A DNA stretch of 30,824 nucleotides. It comes from UBA11606 sp039815945. GTDB taxonomy: Bacteria; Actinomycetota; Acidimicrobiia; Acidimicrobiales; Aldehydirespiratoraceae. The translations under genes were made by a program, and so were the position numbers. The notes beneath the pieces were generated by a model that worked only from the letters and a program-made list of their open reading frames with translations, ran no database searches and was not told where the DNA came from. This document shows positions 6,293 through 15,585 of this stretch, in pieces; positions within the stretch are counted from its first letter, which is position 1; the number at the start of each line of letters is the position of its first letter. Location: assembly GCA_039815945.1 (NCBI GenBank), contig JBCBYI010000015.1, forward strand, positions 1 through 30,824. Reading direction: 5' to 3'.

Positions 6293-8512
6293 ATGACCGC
6301 AGTTGCCGAAGAGTCGGCGACCGACGAGAACGACGACGGCGGGGGCCGACGCTTCTCTCTGGACGGGGGTGTACGCGGTCTCGTCTTGACGTCGCTGCTG
6401 CTCCTGTTGATCTACGCCTCCGCGCAGATCGGCCAGCTCGGCCGTCTCTACTCGATCTCCTGGAAGATCGTCGCCGTCGTCGGTGTCTCCGCCGCCGTGT
6501 TCGTCGGCGCGAACTTCCTCGTCTCCCAAGCTCGCCGCGACTGGTCGCTCTACCGAGCGCTCGCCGGCGGCATCCTCGGCGGCATCGGCTTCGGTGCCCT
6601 CCGCGGCAACCGCTCGGTCGGCACCCTGGTCGCCGACAGCGAGTTCTTGTTGACCGATGACGAGGGCGTCACATTCGTCGTCGACAACCCCGAGCTGGTG
6701 GCCATCCTCGAAGGGGTCGCCGATCCCGAACTGCTCGAGTACGCCACCGGGAGCTTCCTCAGCATCGGCACCTTCGAGTGGCCGATCCTCGGCATCGTCC
6801 TCGGTCTGATCGCCGGGTACGCGACCGGTCACGCCAACCGCATCGTCCGCCTCGCCGTCCCGACCGGTATCGGTCTTCTCAGCGGCTGGTTGATCGGCGC
6901 CAACCTCCAGTTCGCCAACCGGCCCGACGCCTCGATCCTCACGATCATCATCTCGGCGATCGTGCTCGGCGGACTCCTCGCCGGCGTCTCCTACCTCTTC
7001 GGCAAGCGCGACGTCCTCGTCGAACGAGCCCTCTTGGGTGCCGCCGTCGGCGCCGTCATCGGCGGCTGGTTCGTCCCCGATCTCGGCACCGGCTCCTCGA
7101 CCACCACCATCATCGCCGCCGTCATCCCGCTCGCCCTGCTCGGCCTGCGCTTCGGCTGGCCCCACGACCGCGACGCCAACGGCCTCGCCGCGTTCGACCG
7201 CCGGGCCCGAGCGGTGATCTTCCTCGCCCCGGCGCTCACCTTCCTCTCGATCAACCTGGTGGTGCCGGCGATCCGCACGATCATCACCTCGTTCCTCGAC
7301 CGCGACAGTGAGGAGTTCGTCGGCCTCGACAACTACGAAGAGCTGGTCACCTCCGAGCGCTTCCTCGACTGGCGCTCGTGGAGCGGCGACGACGGCACCT
7401 GGAACATCTTCACCAGCCAGCTCACCTGGGTCGGCGGCTTCTTGATCGTGGCCGGCATCGGTATCGCCTACTCGATCAACTGGACCCGCAACCGCACCCG
7501 GGGCCTCGAGCACTCCCCCACCTCACGGGGCACGATGCTCGTCGGTGTCTTCGTGCTGGCGTTCGCCTTCTTCTCGGTGATCCGCGGCACCTTCTCCAAC
7601 ACGATCTGGTGGATGTTCACCGTGACCATCGGGGCCACCGCGCTCGGCCTGGCGATGGCGGTGCTGTCCCAGCGGGCCGGCCGATGGGAGAACGTCGCCA
7701 AGTCACTGGTCTTCATGCCGATGGCCATCTCGATGGTCGGCGCGTCGGTCATCTGGCGACTCCAGTACGCCCCCAAGAACATCAGCGGCGAACAGACGGG
7801 CGCCCCGAACGCCGCCTGGGTCGCCCTCGGCAAGCTCAGCCAGGCCGGCCTCGACGGCAACACCTACCCGGCCTGGAGCCGATGGCTCGTGCTGCTGGTG
7901 CTCGGCGCCATCCTCGCCCGACTCGGGTTCAGCATCTACAACGCCTGGAAGAACAACGGATCCTTCGCCGGCGCGAGCGTGATGCTCATCGTGGTCGGCT
8001 ACCTCTTCGTCGAACTCCTCCGCCGCAGCCTCGGTGGCTTCGAGATCCTCGACGACGGATCCTCCCAAGCCCAGACCGTCGCCTTCCGTGAAGCGGTCCA
8101 GCCCTTCAACAACGTCTACTTGATGTTCATCCTGATCTGGATCCAGACCGGCTTCGCCATGGTGATCCTGTCGGCGGCGATCAAGGCGGTGCCCGAAGAG
8201 CTCCTCGAAGCAGCCCGCATCGACGGCGCCTCGGAATCCGAGCAGTTCTTCAATGTGACCCTTCCTCAGATCTTGCCGACCGTCGGCGTGGTGCTCACCA
8301 CGATCCTCGTGGCGGTCGCCAAGGTCTTCGACATCGTGCGGGTGAGTACGGGTGGCAACTTCGGCACGAACGTGCTGGCCACCGACTTCATCGACGAGTC
8401 GTTCCAGTTCCTCAACCGAGGAGTCGGATCCGCCATCGCCATCATGATCCTGGTGATCGTGGCGCCGGTGCTGGTCTTCAACGTCTACAACATGCAGAGG
8501 GCGGAATCGTGA
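6293..8512 (+). CDS. Sugar ABC transporter permease with large N-terminal membrane extension (AglF-like)
   Basis: A 739-residue inner-membrane protein, about twice the usual length of AglF/MalF-type permeases. The recognisable permease begins near residue 301 (RARAVIFLAPALTFLSINL) and contains the EAA loop that contacts the ATPase at about residues 635-658 (EELLEAARIDGASESEQFF). Before it lie about eight predicted helices (near 29-46, 57-77, 88-104, 164-180, 186-204, 213-236, 245-261 and 272-288), glycine-rich and with a soluble loop at 107-160. The core is also enlarged by extra helices near 375-395 and 530-580. The start is ATG 6293 after a GGGGGGAA stretch. The stop overlaps the GTG of the second permease. 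The role of the extension is unknown. Confidence 0.85.
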   Translation: MTAVAEESATDENDDGGGRRFSLDGGVRGLVLTSLLLLLIYASAQIGQLGRLYSISWKIVAVVGVSAAVFVGANFLVSQARRDWSLYRALAGGILGGIGFGALRGNRSVGTLVADSEFLLTDDEGVTFVVDNPELVAILEGVADPELLEYATGSFLSIGTFEWPILGIVLGLIAGYATGHANRIVRLAVPTGIGLLSGWLIGANLQFANRPDASILTIIISAIVLGGLLAGVSYLFGKRDVLVERALLGAAVGAVIGGWFVPDLGTGSSTTTIIAAVIPLALLGLRFGWPHDRDANGLAAFDRRARAVIFLAPALTFLSINLVVPAIRTIITSFLDRDSEEFVGLDNYEELVTSERFLDWRSWSGDDGTWNIFTSQLTWVGGFLIVAGIGIAYSINWTRNRTRGLEHSPTSRGTMLVGVFVLAFAFFSVIRGTFSNTIWWMFTVTIGATALGLAMAVLSQRAGRWENVAKSLVFMPMAISMVGASVIWRLQYAPKNISGEQTGAPNAAWVALGKLSQAGLDGNTYPAWSRWLVLLVLGAILARLGFSIYNAWKNNGSFAGASVMLIVVGYLFVELLRRSLGGFEILDDGSSQAQTVAFREAVQPFNNVYLMFILIWIQTGFAMVILSAAIKAVPEELLEAARIDGASESEQFFNVTLPQILPTVGVVLTTILVAVAKVFDIVRVSTGGNFGTNVLATDFIDESFQFLNRGVGSAIAIMILVIVAPVLVFNVYNMQRAES

Positions 8513-9489
8513 AGAACGGCAACTCCTTGATCGACCGCATCTATCGCAAGCTCAGCAACGTCCCCATGTGGGCGATGTGGGGCATCGTCGTCGTCTGGAC
8601 GATTCCGTCGCTGTCGCTGTTCATCAACTCGTTCCGGAGCCGGACCCGGCAGCGGACCTCGGGCTTCTGGGAGTTCGCGGCCGACGCCGACCGCGACTAC
8701 AAGCTCGGCTGTCCCGAGGCCTACGACGCTCCCGACATCTTCCACCTGATCGAGAACTACTGCGTCGTGCTCAGCAACGATCAGGCAAGCGGCATGCTCA
8801 CCTCGGTGATCTCGTCGCTGGCGATCGCGGTACCGTCGACGATCATCCCGATCGCGATCGCCTCGTTCGCCGCGTACGCGTTCGCCTGGATCGACTTCAA
8901 GGGCCGCAAGCCGCTGTTCATCACGACGGTGGCACTGCTCTCGATCCCGCTCCAGGTGGCGCTGATCCCGCTGCTGCGTATGTACCTCGGCGGCGCCCAC
9001 TGGACCGTGTGGGGCACCGACCGAACACTCACACTCGTGCCCGACTTCGATCTGGCTGGCGGACCGTGGGCGGTGGTGCTGACCCACACCGGCTTCGCGA
9101 TGCCGTTCGCGATCTTCTTGCTCCACAACTACATGGCGAGCCTGCCCGGCGAACTCATCGAGTCCGCCCGGGTCGACGGTGCCGATCACTTCAGCACCTT
9201 CATGCGGCTCGTCTTGCCGTTGTCGGTGCCGGCGATCGCTGCGTTCGCGATCTTCCAGTTCCTGTGGACCTGGAACGACTATCTGATCGCGGTCGTCATG
9301 CTCAACAGCGGTACGCCGGAGGTCTTCCCGACCACCCAGCGCATCGCCAACCTGGCCGGCGACTTCGGTGAGACCGAGCATCTGCTCACCGCGGGCGCAT
9401 TCGTGCAGGCATTCGTGCCACTGGTCGTGTTCTTCAGCCTCCAGCGCTACTTCGTGCGGGGTCTGCTGGCCGGCTCGGTCAAGGGCTAA
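8509..9489 (+). CDS. Sugar ABC transporter permease (AglG/MalG-like)
   Basis: A 326-residue permease of the MalG/AglG type with six predicted membrane helices. The EAA loop is clear (ELIESARVDGADHFSTFMRL, about residues 213-232), followed by the typical LPLSVPAIAAFAIFQF helix and, near the end, the short tail YFVRGLLAGSVKG common to this family. It starts with GTG at 8509, overlapping the stop of the first permease (GTGA), so the two are translationally coupled and should form the heterodimeric channel. No ATP-binding subunit follows, so the pair probably uses a shared MsmX/MsiK-type ATPase encoded elsewhere. The stop is TAA, the only one seen in the window. Confidence 0.9.
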   Translation: MKNGNSLIDRIYRKLSNVPMWAMWGIVVVWTIPSLSLFINSFRSRTRQRTSGFWEFAADADRDYKLGCPEAYDAPDIFHLIENYCVVLSNDQASGMLTSVISSLAIAVPSTIIPIAIASFAAYAFAWIDFKGRKPLFITTVALLSIPLQVALIPLLRMYLGGAHWTVWGTDRTLTLVPDFDLAGGPWAVVLTHTGFAMPFAIFLLHNYMASLPGELIESARVDGADHFSTFMRLVLPLSVPAIAAFAIFQFLWTWNDYLIAVVMLNSGTPEVFPTTQRIANLAGDFGETEHLLTAGAFVQAFVPLVVFFSLQRYFVRGLLAGSVKG

Positions 9490-9516
9490 TCGGGACTCGG
9501 CGGCGGCGGGCCGCCG

Positions 9517-9522
9517 TATCCT
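9517..9522 (+). promoter_or_regulatory. -10 box of prephenate dehydratase gene
   Basis: TATCCT eight bases before the GTG at 9531. Just upstream a GC hairpin (9501-9506 with 9511-9516) occupies the space between permease and dehydratase genes, with no T-run. Confidence 0.5.
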
Positions 9523-9530
9523 CGGCTCTC

Positions 9531-10469
9531 GTGAGTTCGAACCACCCCCGCGCGACCATCGGCTATCTCGGTCCGCGCGGCACCTTCACCGAACAGGCGC
9601 TGTGCGGCCAGGCCGACCTGGCCGACCTCGACCTTCGACCTCAGGGGTCGATCGTCGAGGTCCTCCGCGCGGCCGAACGCGGCGACGTGACCTACGGCTT
9701 CGCGGCGATCGAGAACATGATCGAGGGGTCGGTCAACGCGACGCTCGACACGTTGGCGTTCGAGGCCGAGGAGCTCTTGATCCAACGCGAAGTGGTGATG
9801 AACATCAGCCTCAATCTGCTGGTGCACCCGGGCGTGGAGCTCGGCGACATCGCGCACGTACGTTCGTACCCGGTCGCCTACGCCCAGTGCCGGCGCTACC
9901 TGGCCGATCAACTCAGCCACGCGGCGATCGAGGCGACCAACTCCACCGCCGACGCGGCCCGGGAGTTGGCCGAGAGCGGCCGGCTCGACACCGCCGCGAT
10001 CGCGCCGAAGCGGGCCGGCGAGGTCTACGGCCTCGAGGTGCTCGCGGCCGACATCGAGGATCATCCCGAGAACCAGACCCGCTTCGTGTTGGTCGGCCGC
10101 GACGGCATTACCGCACCGTCGGGCCACGACAAGACCTCGATCCTGATCTACCAGCGTGAGGACGCGCCGGGTTCGTTGGTCGGGATCCTCCAGGAGTTCG
10201 CCGCGCGCTCGATCAACCTCACCCGTCTCGAATCCCGCCCGACCCGCAAGGGCCTCGGTGACTACTGCTTCCTGATCGATTGCGAAGGCCACATCAGCGA
10301 CGAGGTCGTCGGCGATGCGCTCCGCAACATCCACATGAAGCAGGGCAACGTGAAGTTCCTCGGCTCGTACCCGTCGGCCTACGGCTCGGCCGAGCTGCAG
10401 GAGGCCAACCGCGACGGGGTGGCGTCGGCCGACGGTTGGCTGGCCGACATCCGCAGCCGGATCCGCTGA
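9531..10469 (+). CDS. pheA: Prephenate dehydratase
   Basis: A 312-residue enzyme converting prephenate to phenylpyruvate in phenylalanine synthesis. Residues 8-188 form the catalytic prephenate dehydratase domain: GYLGPRGTFTEQA at 11-23, AIENMIEGSV at 59-68, and the active-site TRF motif at 183-185. Residues 201-280 are an ACT regulatory domain with the phenylalanine-binding ESRP motif at 234-237 and GDYCFLID. The length suits the monofunctional actinobacterial enzyme, without chorismate mutase. The start is GTG at 9531, placed by the -10 box eight bases upstream. It is probably feedback-inhibited by phenylalanine through the ACT domain. The neighbours (sugar importer, methyltransferase) seem unrelated in pathway. 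Confidence 0.95.
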   Translation: MSSNHPRATIGYLGPRGTFTEQALCGQADLADLDLRPQGSIVEVLRAAERGDVTYGFAAIENMIEGSVNATLDTLAFEAEELLIQREVVMNISLNLLVHPGVELGDIAHVRSYPVAYAQCRRYLADQLSHAAIEATNSTADAARELAESGRLDTAAIAPKRAGEVYGLEVLAADIEDHPENQTRFVLVGRDGITAPSGHDKTSILIYQREDAPGSLVGILQEFAARSINLTRLESRPTRKGLGDYCFLIDCEGHISDEVVGDALRNIHMKQGNVKFLGSYPSAYGSAELQEANRDGVASADGWLADIRSRIR

Positions 10470-10501
10470 TCCGAGCCCGGGCGGGCCGTCCGGCGACGGA
10501 C

Positions 10502-10507
10502 TAGACC
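10502..10507 (+). promoter_or_regulatory. -10-like box of the methyltransferase gene
   Basis: TAGACC six bases before ATG 10514; the final T of TANNNT is missing, so this is a weaker match than its neighbours. No ribosome-binding site is visible. Confidence 0.35.
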
Positions 10508-10513
10508 GGTGCC

Positions 10514-11149
10514 ATGTCGGCGGACGAGTCGCAGCCGGAGACGTTCTACGAACGGGCCTATTCGATCGAGGGGCACGAGACCAAGGATTTTTACGCGCAG
10601 TGGGCGGCGACCTACGACGAAGAGCTCGTCGGGGGGCGGGGCTATGCGATGCCGGGTCGGTGCGAGGATGCCTTCGCCACCCATGTCGACCCCTCAGCAT
10701 CGGTGCTCGACCTCGGCTGCGGCACGGGTCTGCTCGCCGTTCGCCTGGCTGCAGTCGGCCACACCATCATCGACGGGATCGACTATTCGCCCGAGATGCT
10801 GGCGGAGGCCGAGAAGACCGGTGCCTACCGTCGCCTGTGGGCCGCCGATCTCAACGAGCCTCTCGATCTGCCCGACGCGACCTACGGGGCGGTGGCGGCG
10901 ATGGGCATGTTCTCCTTCGGCCATGTCGAACCCGCTGCGCTCGACGAGTTCCGCCGGGTGCTGGTGCCCGGAGGTCAACTGATCATCGGCGTGAACGAGG
11001 TCTACAACGCCGAAGGGTCGCTGGTCGCCAAGCTCGACCAGATGGAGCACGACGGCGAGCTCGACGTGCACGTCCGCGAGTACGGCGCCCACATGCCGGC
11101 GTCGGAGGTCAACGGCTGGGTCTACGTGGCTCAGCGGACCGAGCCATGA
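10514..11149 (+). CDS. Class I SAM-dependent methyltransferase
   Basis: A 211-residue soluble methyltransferase. Motif I is VLDLGCGTGLLA (64-75), the acidic post-I residue is in GIDYSPEML (88-96), and motif II/III lies at AADLNEPLDLPDATYGAVAAMG (110-131, given here only as a location). RRVLVPGGQLIIG (147-159) is the usual strand-5 region. The overall look, including the short N-terminal DFYAQWAATYDEEL segment, resembles the METTL27/WBSCR27-like group, small-molecule methylases with unknown substrates. It lies 44 bases after prephenate dehydratase on the same strand with its own putative -10, and 22 bases before the next gene. Nothing in the context reveals the substrate. Confidence 0.85.
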   Translation: MSADESQPETFYERAYSIEGHETKDFYAQWAATYDEELVGGRGYAMPGRCEDAFATHVDPSASVLDLGCGTGLLAVRLAAVGHTIIDGIDYSPEMLAEAEKTGAYRRLWAADLNEPLDLPDATYGAVAAMGMFSFGHVEPAALDEFRRVLVPGGQLIIGVNEVYNAEGSLVAKLDQMEHDGELDVHVREYGAHMPASEVNGWVYVAQRTEP

Positions 11150-11159
11150 GGGAGCGACC

Positions 11160-11165
11160 TAGGAT
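11160..11165 (+). promoter_or_regulatory. -10 box of the small membrane protein gene
   Basis: TAGGAT followed by exactly six bases and ATG 11172; no Shine-Dalgarno, so a leaderless transcript is expected. Confidence 0.55.
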
Positions 11166-11171
11166 CGCGAC

Positions 11172-11636
11172 ATGGCCGCCCGCACCTACGCCCACCGTCA
11201 GGCCGCCTGGAACCTGATCATCCCGATCGGCGCACTGGCGATCCCGTTCGTGATGGCGATGATGATCCTCGCCGGCACGATCCTCGGCGCCGTGCTGGTG
11301 GGCATCGGCCTCGGGGTCGCCTACGCCACGTTCGGGTCGCTCCACACGAGCGTCGATGCCGACGAGGTGACCGCCGGTTGGACCTGGGGCTGGCCACGAC
11401 GACGCATCCCGGTGAAGCACATCGAGTCCCACGCAGCGGTACGCAACCGGTGGTGGCACGGCTGGGGCGTACGCCTGATCCCTGGCGGAATGCTCTACAG
11501 CGTCTGGGGACTCGACGCGATCGAGATCCACTACCGCGACGTCCGCTTGGGCAAGGCGCGCATGTTCCGGATCGGCACCGACGACGTGGCCGGCCTCGAC
11601 GACGCGATCACGGCCGCCCGAGCCGACCGGCACTGA
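11172..11636 (+). CDS. Small membrane protein with PH-like cytoplasmic domain
   Basis: A 154-residue protein with two closely spaced hydrophobic helices at about residues 12-32 and 35-55, followed by a mostly beta region (about 60-145) with the pattern of bacterial PH-like domains: a basic stretch WPRRRIPVKHIES, then VRLIPGGMLYSVWGLDAIEIHYRD and MFRIGTDDVAGLDDAI (locations about 90-146). This layout resembles actinobacterial membrane proteins of unknown role in the DUF3093 / bPH group. It has its own leaderless promoter and ends two bases before the convergent ComB-like gene. No function is claimed. Confidence 0.7.
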   Translation: MAARTYAHRQAAWNLIIPIGALAIPFVMAMMILAGTILGAVLVGIGLGVAYATFGSLHTSVDADEVTAGWTWGWPRRRIPVKHIESHAAVRNRWWHGWGVRLIPGGMLYSVWGLDAIEIHYRDVRLGKARMFRIGTDDVAGLDDAITAARADRH

Positions 11637-11638
11637 CC

Positions 11639-12388
11639 TCAGCCGTCGGCTGCCACGTCGACGAAGCGGTCGTCGAGCAGCGTCGGCACGAGATCGCTCA
11701 CGTGCGCCGCCCCCGCGAGCAAGACGTCGGTCGGATGGTCGGCGAGGATCAACTCACGACCCGACACGCACCGCTCGAGTTCGTCGACGACCACCGGCTC
11801 GACCGACCGCCAGGCGGCGACGGCCGCCCGGGCTTCGGGGCTGAGGTCGGCGGGCTCGAACAGCGACAACACGCTGCCGGCGCCCCAGAGATCCTCCGCT
11901 GCGACCCGCATGGGGCCGGTCGCGCCCTTCCAGCGTTCCCCGGCGGCGATCACCGCGACCGAGACGTCGAGATCGGCGAACCAGGCACCGACCGCCGCTC
12001 CGTTGCGCAGGCAGGCGGCCACCACCGTGTCGGCTCCGGCGTCGGCCGCACCGGAGAGCAGCGCCGAGCCGTTCGGTGACGGCAACACGAGGCGGGTGCC
12101 GGCAGGGATCTGGTCGAGGGACGCCGGCGACAGGCTGAATCGTTGCGAGCCACCCCGGGGACCGGCGACCTGGGCGTCGACCGACGTGGCGAACGCAGCT
12201 TCACTGCCGTCGTGCCACTTGTACGGGAACACCTCGGCTCCACGGCCGAGGGCGATGTCGACACATGTCGTGAACGACAACACGTCGATGACGATCACCA
12301 CATCGACCTCGGGCGCGAGGGTGCGCAGACCCATCGGGCCCCAATCGAACCGGACCCGGTGATCGGGTTGGGTGAGGTGACCGGCCAC
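11639..12388 (-). CDS. ComB-like 2-phosphosulfolactate phosphatase family protein
   Basis: A 249-residue protein matching the ComB family (2-phosphosulfolactate to sulfolactate plus phosphate, first known from coenzyme M synthesis in methanogens). Family marks are VIVIDVLSFTTCVDIALGRG (30-50) with D35, LPSPNGSALL, VVAACLRNGAAVGAW, and VAVIAAGERW. Bacteria with ComB homologues usually do not make coenzyme M, so the true substrate here may be another phosphate ester; the gene is often seen singly in actinobacteria. The start is GTG 12388, eleven bases after the epsilon-subunit stop and without a nearby -10, so it is read as the third gene of the carboxylase operon. Whether its role is tied to the carboxylase is unknown. 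Confidence 0.85.
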   Translation of the reverse strand: MAGHLTQPDHRVRFDWGPMGLRTLAPEVDVVIVIDVLSFTTCVDIALGRGAEVFPYKWHDGSEAAFATSVDAQVAGPRGGSQRFSLSPASLDQIPAGTRLVLPSPNGSALLSGAADAGADTVVAACLRNGAAVGAWFADLDVSVAVIAAGERWKGATGPMRVAAEDLWGAGSVLSLFEPADLSPEARAAVAAWRSVEPVVVDELERCVSGRELILADHPTDVLLAGAAHVSDLVPTLLDDRFVDVAADG

Positions 12389-12399
12389 GCCGACCGGGG

Positions 12400-12603
12400 T
12401 CAGCGCCAGCCGCCGTACCCGGCGCGGCCCGTCCAGGGCCGACCGGCGAAGCGCCAGCGAGGCGGCGTCTCGGGTTCGGTCGCGGCCGAGGGACGCGGCC
12501 AGAGGGCCTCGTAGGCGACCAGGATGGCGGCCATCTCCTCCTCATTGGGGGTTGGGCCGTCGGGAGTCGGCTGGATGAGCTGTGGGTCGATGTCGAGGGC
12601 CAT
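12400..12603 (-). CDS. Acyl-CoA carboxylase epsilon subunit
   Basis: A 67-residue protein of the AccE/PccE epsilon family, found in actinobacteria, which helps assemble the biotin-carboxylase/carboxyltransferase complex. The family pattern is visible: a PTPNEEEMAAILVAYEALW helix in the first half and, at the C-terminus, WRFAGRPWTGRAGYGGWR with conserved W, GR and W. It starts with ATG two bases after the carboxyltransferase stop, so it is cotranscribed with it. The family is poorly conserved apart from these features; assignment rests on them and on the position directly behind the beta subunit. Confidence 0.85.
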   Translation of the reverse strand: MALDIDPQLIQPTPDGPTPNEEEMAAILVAYEALWPRPSAATEPETPPRWRFAGRPWTGRAGYGGWR

Positions 12604-12605
12604 GG

Positions 12606-14165
<1,560 letters not shown>

Positions 14166-14171
14166 GGAGCG

Positions 14172-14177
14172 ACCCTA
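14172..14177 (-). promoter_or_regulatory. -10 box of the carboxylase operon, containing an upstream stop codon
   Basis: TAGGGT on the minus strand, six bases before the GTG at 14165. Its first three bases (14177-14175) are the TAG stop of the upstream flavin oxidoreductase gene. Confidence 0.6.
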
Positions 14178-14966
14178 GCCGGGAGGTCCCTGAACGACCG
14201 TGTTGACGACAGCGTCGGGATCGGGCACCGCCGGCCAGGCGTGGATGGCCCACGTCGCGGTGTCGGCGGCGTAGGCGGCCACCGGTTCACCGGGTGCTGT
14301 CGACATCGCGATGTCGAAGCCGTCGAGCGTGCCGCGCTCCTCGACGATCGTGTCGACGAGGCGGCCGTAGCGCTCGGTGTCCATCTCGATCGGGAACACT
14401 CCGTCGTACCGGGCGGCCCGCCGGATCGGCTTGCGGGCATCGCCGCGAGCGGCGAGCCAGAAGGGCGGGCGGTCCCCCTGAGGCGAGCGCGGTTCGATGA
14501 ACACGTCGTCAACGACGAACTGCTCGCCGCGGTGCTGCACCCGCTCGCCGGCGAGCAGGTCGGCGAGCACGGGCACCCCCTCGTCGAGGATCGCGCCGCG
14601 GGTGCGGGCGTCGACGATCTCGCCGAACTTGGACAGCTCGCCGCTGGTGTCGACGCCGAGCCCCAAGCCGAGGGTCAAGCGACCACCGGACAGCACATCG
14701 ACGGTCAGGATCTCGCGGGCGAGCTTGATCAGGCGCCGCCGCACGATCGGGGTGATCATCGGCCCGAGCCGCAGCCGGTCCGTGGCCGCGGCCAACGCAC
14801 CGAGCATCACCCACGGATCGAGGACCTCGTCGGTCTCGCGGCGAAGGGTGTGATCCCACAGGAAGAGGCCATCCCAGCCGTGCTCCTCCGCAGCGCGGGC
14901 GACGTCGAGGAGGCGCTCGGGGTCGGCGAAGGGGCCGAACGGGGCGAGGAACACGGCGTGGCGCAT
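14175..14966 (-). CDS. LLM-class flavin-dependent oxidoreductase
   Basis: A 263-residue TIM-barrel protein of the bacterial luciferase-like family that uses FMN or coenzyme F420. Marks are LAPFGPFADPERLLDVARAAEEHGWDGLFLWDH at the N-terminus (residues 7-39), LRLGPMITPIVRRRLIKLARE, and GGRLTLGLGLGVD near residues 95-107. It is somewhat short, lacking the insertion of true luciferases, which suits F420-type members of actinobacteria; cofactor and substrate are not decided by sequence. The start at 14966 has a TACTGT box five bases upstream. The gene is divergent from the LOG gene with 25 bases between them, and its stop TAG lies in the promoter of the carboxylase operon. Confidence 0.88.
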   Translation of the reverse strand: MRHAVFLAPFGPFADPERLLDVARAAEEHGWDGLFLWDHTLRRETDEVLDPWVMLGALAAATDRLRLGPMITPIVRRRLIKLAREILTVDVLSGGRLTLGLGLGVDTSGELSKFGEIVDARTRGAILDEGVPVLADLLAGERVQHRGEQFVVDDVFIEPRSPQGDRPPFWLAARGDARKPIRRAARYDGVFPIEMDTERYGRLVDTIVEERGTLDGFDIAMSTAPGEPVAAYAADTATWAIHAWPAVPDPDAVVNTVVQGPPG

Positions 14967-14971
14967 GCCGA

Positions 14972-14985
14972 ACAGTAACTAGGGT
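14972..14985. promoter_or_regulatory. Overlapping divergent leaderless promoters
   Basis: In 25 bases between two start codons lie TACTGT on the minus strand (14977-14972, five bases before ATG 14966) and TAGGGT on the plus strand (14980-14985, six bases before ATG 14992). The boxes are two bases apart, so each -35 region lies inside the other gene. Confidence 0.6.
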
Positions 14986-14991
14986 CGGCGC

Positions 14992-15585
14992 ATGTCATCC
15001 GAACTCCGGCGCGTCTGCGTGTTCTGCGCCTCGTCCCCGGGCTCCGATCCGGCCATCACCGACGCCACCGTCGCCCTTGGCCGACTCCTAGCCGAGCGAG
15101 AGATCGAGCTCGTCTACGGCGGCGGTGCCGTCGGCCTGATGGGGCTCGTCGCCGACACCGTGCTCGACGCCGGCGGCACCGTCACCGGCGTGATCCCGAC
15201 CGGGCTCTTCTCCAAGGAGGTCGGCCACCGCGGCCTGACCACCCTCGAAGAGGTCGACACGATGCACGAACGCAAGTCGCGCATGTACGAACTCAGCGAC
15301 GCCATCATCGCCTTGCCCGGCGGCTTCGGCACGCTCGAAGAGCTCGCCGAGGTGCTGACCTGGAACCAGATCGGCATCCTGACCAAGCCGGTCGGCGTGC
15401 TCGACGTCGGCGGCTTCTGGCAGCCACTGCTCTCGCTCTTCGACACCATGGTCGACAAGACCATCCTCAAGGAGAAGAACCGGGCCATCATGCTCGACGA
15501 CCCCGATCCGGTGGTGCTGCTCGATCGCCTGGCCGCCCAGGAGCTCACCTACGAACCGAAGTGGATCGGCGACGACATCACATGA
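14992..15585 (+). CDS. LOG family protein (TIGR00730 Rossmann-fold, nucleoside 5'-monophosphate phosphoribohydrolase type)
   Basis: A 197-residue Rossmann-fold protein with the LOG signature PGGFGTLEE at 109-117 and the conserved upstream ERKSRM (93-98), plus VYGGGAVGLMG near residue 41. Proteins of this group release free bases such as adenine or cytokinins from ribose monophosphates; in bacteria the physiological substrate is often unclear. The N-terminal VCVFCASSPG is typical of the family. It starts leaderless at 14992, and its stop overlaps the ATG of the DUF418 gene (ATGA), so both are translated together. The functional link between the two is unknown. Confidence 0.92.
   Translation: MSSELRRVCVFCASSPGSDPAITDATVALGRLLAEREIELVYGGGAVGLMGLVADTVLDAGGTVTGVIPTGLFSKEVGHRGLTTLEEVDTMHERKSRMYELSDAIIALPGGFGTLEELAEVLTWNQIGILTKPVGVLDVGGFWQPLLSLFDTMVDKTILKEKNRAIMLDDPDPVVLLDRLAAQELTYEPKWIGDDIT

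Noticed and set aside
4667..7513. A minus-strand open frame of 948 codons opposite the sugar importer genes
   Set aside because: It is antisense to two well-supported genes, has low-complexity Glu/Gly/Val composition and no family pattern; long antisense frames are normal in GC-rich DNA.
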